Under the pieces are notes generated by a model that did no database searches, was not told where the DNA came from, and saw only the letters and a program-made list of their open reading frames with translations. From Caballeronia sordidicola (lineage in GTDB: Bacteria; Pseudomonadota; Gammaproteobacteria; Burkholderiales; Burkholderiaceae), in assembly GCF_002220365.1 (NCBI RefSeq), contig NZ_MTHB01000278.1:124001-188000 (forward strand): 64,000 bases of DNA. The letters are read 5' to 3'. The translations under genes and the position numbers were made by a program. Of the stretch, positions 59,054-64,000 are shown piece by piece (the first letter of the stretch is position 1; each line of letters starts with the position of its first letter).

Positions 59054-59168
59054 CGCTATCTGGTTCCTGGCCCGCTTTTCCGGCCTGTTTGTGATCCAAG
59101 CAGGCTTGGCATGCCCTCTGCTACGATTTATCGTTTTGCATCGGCCCGTGCCCGGAGACAAGAGCGAA

Positions 59169-60512
59169 ATGAATCGCGAACCTACCCCGCTGCATCCGCT
59201 GCTCGCCCGCCTGCGCGACGCGCGCCAGACCACTGACGCGTTGTTCGACATCGTCAAACCCGAATTCCTGTATGAACGTCCGATTTCCGAGCGGCATCGG
59301 ATCGTGTTTTACATCGGGCATCTTGAAGCCTTCGATCGAAATCTGTTCGATCAGCGCCTCTTCGACCTGCCCAGTCCAAATCCCGAGTTCGACCAGTTAT
59401 TTGCGTTCGGCATTGATCCCGTCGATGGCGGACTGCCGAGCGACCAGCCTCGAGACTGGCCGTCTCTCGACACAATTCGCGCCTATGTGCAGCAGATTCG
59501 CGATGACATCGATGCGCGTTTCGATCCCGCCGAAATTACAAAACGTGAAGATAAGCGTGACAATCCCAGCGCTCTGGAAGCGACGCCTGAGACGCTGCTG
59601 GAGGTCGCGATCGAGCACAGGCTGATGCATGCGGAAACGCTTGCGTACATGTTGCATCAGTTGCCGTTGCATCAGAAAACCGGGCCCGCGGTCACCGAAG
59701 ACGCCGCGGAACACCCGCTCGACAACGGTATTGCACGGGAAATGGTCCACGTGCCTGCTGGCAGGACGACGCTTGGCCTTGCGCGCGATAGCGGCACGTT
59801 CGGCTGGGACAACGAGTTTGGCGAACAGGGCGTGGACGTGCCGGCATTCGAGATGGACCGCTACATGGTGACGAATTCGGACTGGCTGGATTTCATCGAA
59901 GCCGACGGTTACGGACATCGCGATTACTGGCGCGACGGCGACTGGGCGTGGAAGGAACGAGAGGGCATAGAAAAGCCGGCGTTCTGGGTGCGTGATGAAT
60001 CGTCGGCGGAATTGAAAGAGTCAGCAAAGGGCTCAGGTTGGAAGCTGCGGACCATGTTTGCCGAGATTCCGTTGCCGGCGGACTGGCCAGTGTATGTAAG
60101 TCACGCCGAAGCCAGTGCATACGCTAAGTGGGCGGGCAAGTCGCTGCCGACTGAAGCGCAATGGCAACGCGCCGCCGAGGCGGCCCCGCACGCCCAGCAG
60201 GGCAATTTCGATTTCCGACGATGGGAACCGTCACCGGTCCAAGCTCACACGGAGAATCACAGCGCGGCGGGCGTGGTGGGGCAGTTTGGCAACGGCTGGG
60301 AGTGGACGTCGACGACTTTTGGGCCGTTACCCGGTTTCGAGCCGTTTCCGTTCTACCTGGGTTACTCCGCAAACTTCTACGACGACCAGCATTACGTGCT
60401 CAAAGGCGGCTCGCCACGCACGGCGGCTTGCATGCTGAGACCGAGTTTTCGCAACTGGTTTCAAGCGCATTACCAGTACGTGTATGCGGGATTGCGGTGC
60501 GTGCGGGGGTAA
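59169..60512 (+). CDS. EgtB/SUMF1-type nonheme iron oxygenase
   Basis: A 447-residue enzyme of the EgtB/OvoA class that forms a C-S bond on histidine derivatives in ergothioneine-type synthesis. The DinB-like helical N-terminus provides the iron ligands His51 (YIGHLEAFDRN), His150 and His154 (IEHRLMHAETL). The C-terminal formylglycine-enzyme-like domain begins near residue 190 (VHVPAGRTTLGLARDSG, FGWDNEFGEQG, YMVTNSDWLDFIEADGYG) and ends RNWFQAHYQYVYAGLRCVRG. No EgtD methyltransferase is adjacent. The start at 59169 is the natural N-terminus; the ribosome-binding site is weak. Confidence 0.85.
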   Translation: MNREPTPLHPLLARLRDARQTTDALFDIVKPEFLYERPISERHRIVFYIGHLEAFDRNLFDQRLFDLPSPNPEFDQLFAFGIDPVDGGLPSDQPRDWPSLDTIRAYVQQIRDDIDARFDPAEITKREDKRDNPSALEATPETLLEVAIEHRLMHAETLAYMLHQLPLHQKTGPAVTEDAAEHPLDNGIAREMVHVPAGRTTLGLARDSGTFGWDNEFGEQGVDVPAFEMDRYMVTNSDWLDFIEADGYGHRDYWRDGDWAWKEREGIEKPAFWVRDESSAELKESAKGSGWKLRTMFAEIPLPADWPVYVSHAEASAYAKWAGKSLPTEAQWQRAAEAAPHAQQGNFDFRRWEPSPVQAHTENHSAAGVVGQFGNGWEWTSTTFGPLPGFEPFPFYLGYSANFYDDQHYVLKGGSPRTAACMLRPSFRNWFQAHYQYVYAGLRCVRG

Positions 60513-60639
60513 TGGGCCGTGGTCAACGCCCACCTTATCAAGAAGGGCGCACGCTCACTGGACCGGGCGCTACGAAAACAGATGACCTGGGTTGCAGAGA
60601 GTTGCGACCCGGGCTATGCGGATCATCGCACCTTGTGGC

Positions 60640-62204
60640 TCATTGCAAGGTCCGACGCAAATGAATGCCGTGCCGCTTGAGCTTTGCGTAAAGCGCCGGC
60701 TTCGAAACCGCGAGCACGGCCGCGCATCGAGTCATGTTGAAGGCGCAAGACCGTAGCGCCTCTTCAATAGCCCGCCTCTCCGCCTCGGCAAGCGATACGA
60801 CCTGCGACGATGCCCCTTCGCGCACGCCGTCGACCACCGCATCGGGCGTTGGGATTCCGCGAGAAAGCGAACTGACATCGCTGATCGTTGCGTCTTCGCT
60901 CAAATTAATCATGCGCTCGATAAAGTTCTCGAGTTTGCGCACATTGCCGGGCCACACGTAGCCAGACATCTGTTGCATCGCGCTAGGGGTGAAACCATAA
61001 ATGTTCTTTCGCAGCAGCGCAGCGTATTTAGCCACGAAAACGCTCGTCAGAACCGGAATATCGTCCTGACGTTGCCGCAGTGGAGGAATCGCGATATCGA
61101 TGACATTGCACCGGTAATAGAGGTCTTCCCGGAACGCTTTTTCGCGCACCATTGCCAGCAGGTCGCGGTTGCTCGCGCAGATGATGCGAACATCTATCTG
61201 GATGCCGCGCGTGTCGCCCAGCCGCGTCACTTCCCGCTCCTGGAGTACGCGTAGCAGCTTCGCCTGGACATCGAGCGGCAGCTTCGAAATCTCATCGAGA
61301 AACACGGTGGCGCCGTCGGCAGATTCGAACTTGCCCGGTCGCCCTTCGCGCGTCGCACCGGTAAAGCTCCCCGGTGCATGCCCGAAGAGTTCGCTTTCAA
61401 TCAAATCGTGCGGTAATGCGCCGCAATTGATTGCGATGAACGGATGTCCTTGACGCTCGCTGTCGTTGTGAATGGCTTGCGCGAACACACTTCCTTGCCT
61501 ACCCCGCTCTCTCCGCTCAATAACAGGTTGGCCGAGCCTCTCGCCGCTTTGCGCGCCGAGGCCACGGCGTCAAGCAGTCCGGCGCTTTTCCCGACGATAT
61601 TTTCAAACGTATACCGCGCGTGATTGCCGGCGTACTTCCCGACAATCTTTCGTATGCGCTTGAATTCACGGAATGTGTTGACGACCGAAACAACCCGGCC
61701 ACATGCGTTGGTGATAGGTATCGCCGTGTCCAGCAGATGAAGATGCCGCGCTGGCGAATCGATGATCAATTCCCTGTCGACATATCCCATGCCCGTGGAA
61801 AAAATGGGCCCGATAATCGGCTCGAAGTCGATCAACTCCTCCAGCGGTCGGCCAATGGCCTTGACCGGATCGATGCCCAGAATGCGTCCAGCGACCGTAT
61901 TGGCATGACGCACGATGCCGCCGCGCGCGAGCACCATCAGCCCATCGCCAATATGGTCAATGATCGCCTTCTGTTCCTCGATCAGAATTGAATCGATCAG
62001 CAATCGTGTACTGTGGCAATCGCGCGGAGCCTTATCGAGTAAGGATTTCGGCGAGTTGATGCAGCGATGGAGATGGAAAGTGGAAGTGAACGTAACGTTC
62101 ACATTTTTTACGGGCGTTAAGTTTTTTAACGCCTCGCCGTGGACGCGAGGATCCGTAAAGGGCGAGAGCCGGCCTGATATCGGGCGGCCGCGGTCAACCC
62201 TCAC
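60640..62204 (-). pseudogene. sigma-54-dependent Fis-family regulator, frameshifted
   Basis: The 5' frame carries a PAS-like sensor (IIDHIGDGLMVLARGGIVRHANTVAGRILGIDPVKAIG, then YVDRELIIDSPARHLHLLDTAIPI) and reaches Walker A as LLLSGESGVGKEV, then loses homology. The other frame resumes exactly there as FAQAIHNDSERQGHPFIAINCGALP, with GSFTGA, Walker B (TVFLDEISKLP), the sensor and R-finger blocks, and a Fis-type HTH (AIEEALRSCAFNMTRCAAVLAVSKPALYAKLKRHGI). Removing two bases of the ACACAC run at 61485-61490 restores one frame. So the gene is broken by a two-base duplication, unless it is an assembly error. The true start is uncertain: the longest reading begins at 62204, but homology starts near LIDSILIEEQKAI. 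Confidence 0.82.
62086..62133. promoter_or_regulatory. paired palindromes upstream of the sigma-54 regulator
   Basis: GTGAACGT-A-ACGTTCAC (62086-62102) is a 17-base inverted repeat, and GGCGTTAA (62113-62120) pairs with TTAACGCC (62126-62133). They lie upstream of the conserved coding region and could be activator or operator sites. Confidence 0.45.
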
Positions 62205-62231
62205 GCCACCCGGTTACCATCCTTAAGCAAA

Positions 62232-62253
62232 GGGGCGCAATTGTCTGCGCCCC
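62232..62253 (-). terminator. hairpin after the tannase-family gene
   Basis: GGGGCGCA (62232-62239) pairs with TGCGCCCC (62246-62253). Read leftward it follows the tannase-type gene and is trailed by a short T-rich stretch. Confidence 0.6.
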
Positions 62254-62311
62254 TCCGGTTAAGGTCTAGTAAAGTCAATTAGCGCCGGGTAACGGAACAG
62301 GCCGACGGCAC

Positions 62312-64000
62312 TCAACTGCAAGCGAAGCTGCTCGCGACATTCACATCGCCGCCTTTGTAGCGTGTCACCTTGGGATAAGGGCACAACGGCCGCGTGCGTC
62401 CCGCTCCCCAGTCAGCCGGAACGTCAGGGTTCGGCACAGCGTTGCCCGCATCACGCGCCGTCGCGACGACGGTGTCCGGTGCTTTTCCCTGTTCGACCCA
62501 GGCGACCATCGGTGTGAGCATGTCGAACTGATCGGTGCTCGGGCCGCCGCTGCAATGATTCATGCCAGCTACCGTGTAGAGGCGTGCGAAGTTCGACGCG
62601 TCACCGCCGTTCGCCGCGGCAAGCGCCTGATACCACGCAGTCGTATCGTTCGATGAAAACGCCGGATCGCTCGTGCCGTGATAAACCATCAGCTTCGCAC
62701 CGCGATTTTTCAACGCACTGAGGTTGGTCTCGTCAGGCGGCGTCATGAATGACCATGACGCTTCGGTATAGACACCACTGGTCGCGAATATCTTCGGCGC
62801 ATCCGTGTCCATGCTGAAGTTGAATGCATACGCCGACAACTGGCTCAACACAGAAGCGCTCTGCGGCGGTGAGGTGAACGTGAACGCAGCGGCCGCCGGA
62901 TCAAGCGTGATCGAGTTGCCCTGCTTCCAGGCCGACCAGCCTTGACCGAGACCTGCATCGTAGGGAAAACTTGAATAGAGAGCAGTGCCCGCGCTGTTTC
63001 GAGCACCCGCGAAGACATTCCCAATAGCAGTCTTCTGCGCAGTGCTCAGGCACGTCCCGTCACGCACGTTGCCCGAACACGTCGGTACGTCGTTCGCGAG
63101 ACTGAAATTCGCCTGGCAGGCCTTGATATCCTGAATGAGGCCGTCGGTGACACCATCGAGTGCATCGCACTTCGACAGGATCTTTGACGCAACCATGGCG
63201 CGCTCCGCCGCGGTAAAACCGGTCGTGATATCCGGCAGTCCGGTTGAGGTATTCGCGGTGGCCACCGTCGCAAGTTGCTGCGCACTCCACATTTCGCCGA
63301 CCGCTGCCTTGGGCAGATGAAAGCCCGGATCGCCCGCGATGATCCCGTCATACTGTCCCGAGGACCGCGCGGCTGCAACCATCGCGTGACGGCCGCCGTT
63401 CGAACAACCGTCAAAATAGCTGCGGTCCGGCGCCTTGCCGTAGACAAGCTTGATCACCTGCTTGGCCATCGGCGTCAATGTGGCCACCGCGTTGTAACCG
63501 TAGTCAACACGCGCTTGCGGGTCGAGGCCAAACAGCGGCGTCTGGGAACCGTTGTGGCCCGCATCTGAACTGATGACCGCGAATCCCATGTTGAGTGCAT
63601 CGTTGGTTGGCGCGCCGCCGCTGATCTCACCCGTCGCGGTCACAACAGTGCCATCCAGGCCGCCGTTAGCCTGATAGAAGAAGCGCCCATTCCACGCCAC
63701 AGGCAAGCGCATCTCGAAGCCGATCGCGTACGTCTGGCCATCGACAGGGCTGACCCGCTGGTTCATGCTGCCCTGAATCAGGCAGTGCTGCGCGATAGGT
63801 TGTCCCGCCACCGTCAATGTGCCCGCCGCAACGGTGGCGACCGTCGTGAATACCGTATTGGCGAACACAAGTTTCGACGCCAATGCCTCGCACGTCCCTG
63901 ACAAGCTCGCCGGCACGGCAGCACTCAATTGAGGAAGCGGCGTGCTGGCGCCACTGTCGTCATGACTGCTGCCACCGCACGCGGCAAGCGTCATCGAAGT
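62312..64000 (-). CDS. tannase/feruloyl esterase family lipoprotein (5' end outside window)
   Basis: An exported alpha/beta hydrolase that cleaves aromatic ester bonds. At the right edge the frame shows the end of a signal with lipobox TLAACGGSS, so the mature enzyme is probably lipid-anchored; the true start lies beyond 64000. Conserved features: CEALASKLVFANTV, YQANGGLDGTV, the nucleophile loop SYFDGCSNGGRHAMVAAA with Ser and its disulfide Cys, GIIAGDPGFHL, KLMVYHGTSDPAFS with the Asp, and AGMNHCSGGPS with the catalytic His and second Cys. The roughly 560 visible residues fit the tannase/feruloyl esterase family. Substrates may be ferulate, gallate or MHET-like esters. Confidence 0.92.
   Translation of the reverse strand, partial: TSMTLAACGGSSHDDSGASTPLPQLSAAVPASLSGTCEALASKLVFANTVFTTVATVAAGTLTVAGQPIAQHCLIQGSMNQRVSPVDGQTYAIGFEMRLPVAWNGRFFYQANGGLDGTVVTATGEISGGAPTNDALNMGFAVISSDAGHNGSQTPLFGLDPQARVDYGYNAVATLTPMAKQVIKLVYGKAPDRSYFDGCSNGGRHAMVAAARSSGQYDGIIAGDPGFHLPKAAVGEMWSAQQLATVATANTSTGLPDITTGFTAAERAMVASKILSKCDALDGVTDGLIQDIKACQANFSLANDVPTCSGNVRDGTCLSTAQKTAIGNVFAGARNSAGTALYSSFPYDAGLGQGWSAWKQGNSITLDPAAAAFTFTSPPQSASVLSQLSAYAFNFSMDTDAPKIFATSGVYTEASWSFMTPPDETNLSALKNRGAKLMVYHGTSDPAFSSNDTTAWYQALAAANGGDASNFARLYTVAGMNHCSGGPSTDQFDMLTPMVAWVEQGKAPDTVVATARDAGNAVPNPDVPADWGAGRTRPLCPYPKVTRYKGGDVNVASSFACS

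Overview
The window is high-GC, gene-dense chromosomal DNA that looks like Burkholderiales, probably the Paraburkholderia/Caballeronia/Burkholderia group. This rests on gene content and style: many MocR, LysR, LacI and MarR regulators, sugar-acid catabolism, an OprB-type porin, a serine acetyltransferase of the EpsC kind, paired half-size chromate transporters and several small acidic proteins. I saw no rRNA, tRNA, CRISPR array, transposase or phage gene. Genus placement is inference.

Left part (1-24 kb): a broken phospholipase D-like gene at the edge; a LysE exporter behind a GTAC-rich palindrome; a MocR regulator divergent from an omega-amino-acid transaminase with three evenly spaced ACAGTT half-sites between them; small stress-type proteins; an ArsR-like regulator divergent from an MFS pump; Mpg glycosylase; a deletion scar that joins the 3' halves of a LysR gene and an SDR gene; FolE; EpsC-type serine acetyltransferase; SDR/GNAT genes; then a sugar-acid block (Hyi-type isomerase, 2,5-dioxovalerate dehydrogenase, SMP-30 lactonase), a thioredoxin, a split ChrA pair, PanE and a GIY-YIG-like protein.

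Middle (24-40 kb): gnd with a strong terminator, followed by a compact two-gene cassette (DUF4365 nuclease-like protein plus an unrecognised 380-residue partner), which is the best candidate here for an undescribed system. Next comes a LacI-led sugar ABC operon (LacI, ATPase, permease, binding protein, isomerase) read leftward with a LacI-type operator in front. Then a methyltransferase, DipZ with a secreted MsrB (periplasmic thiol and methionine repair), a 650-base gene-free stretch with two mutually exclusive hairpins, a secreted small protein, a thiolase, and an SDR/MarR pair carrying matching palindromic operators.

Right part (40-64 kb): a six-gene leftward iron operon (OprB porin, secreted beta-propeller, EfeB-type Dyp peroxidase, FbpA, FbpB, FbpC) behind a near-consensus Fur box; a Liv-type binding protein; a LysR/methionine aminotransferase/amino-acid binding-protein group; two DHA2 pumps flanking a MazEF-type toxin-antitoxin pair; UspA and an FNR regulator with an FNR-like box; an EgtB-like enzyme; a sigma-54 activator broken by a two-base insertion just after its Walker A motif; and a tannase-family lipoprotein running off the right edge.

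Short tandem repeats with 12-15 base periods recur at gene ends and junctions (17.4, 21.5, 23.6, 27.4, 45.4 and 57.4 kb). Gene starts were chosen by ribosome-binding sites and family lengths; residue positions are counted by eye.
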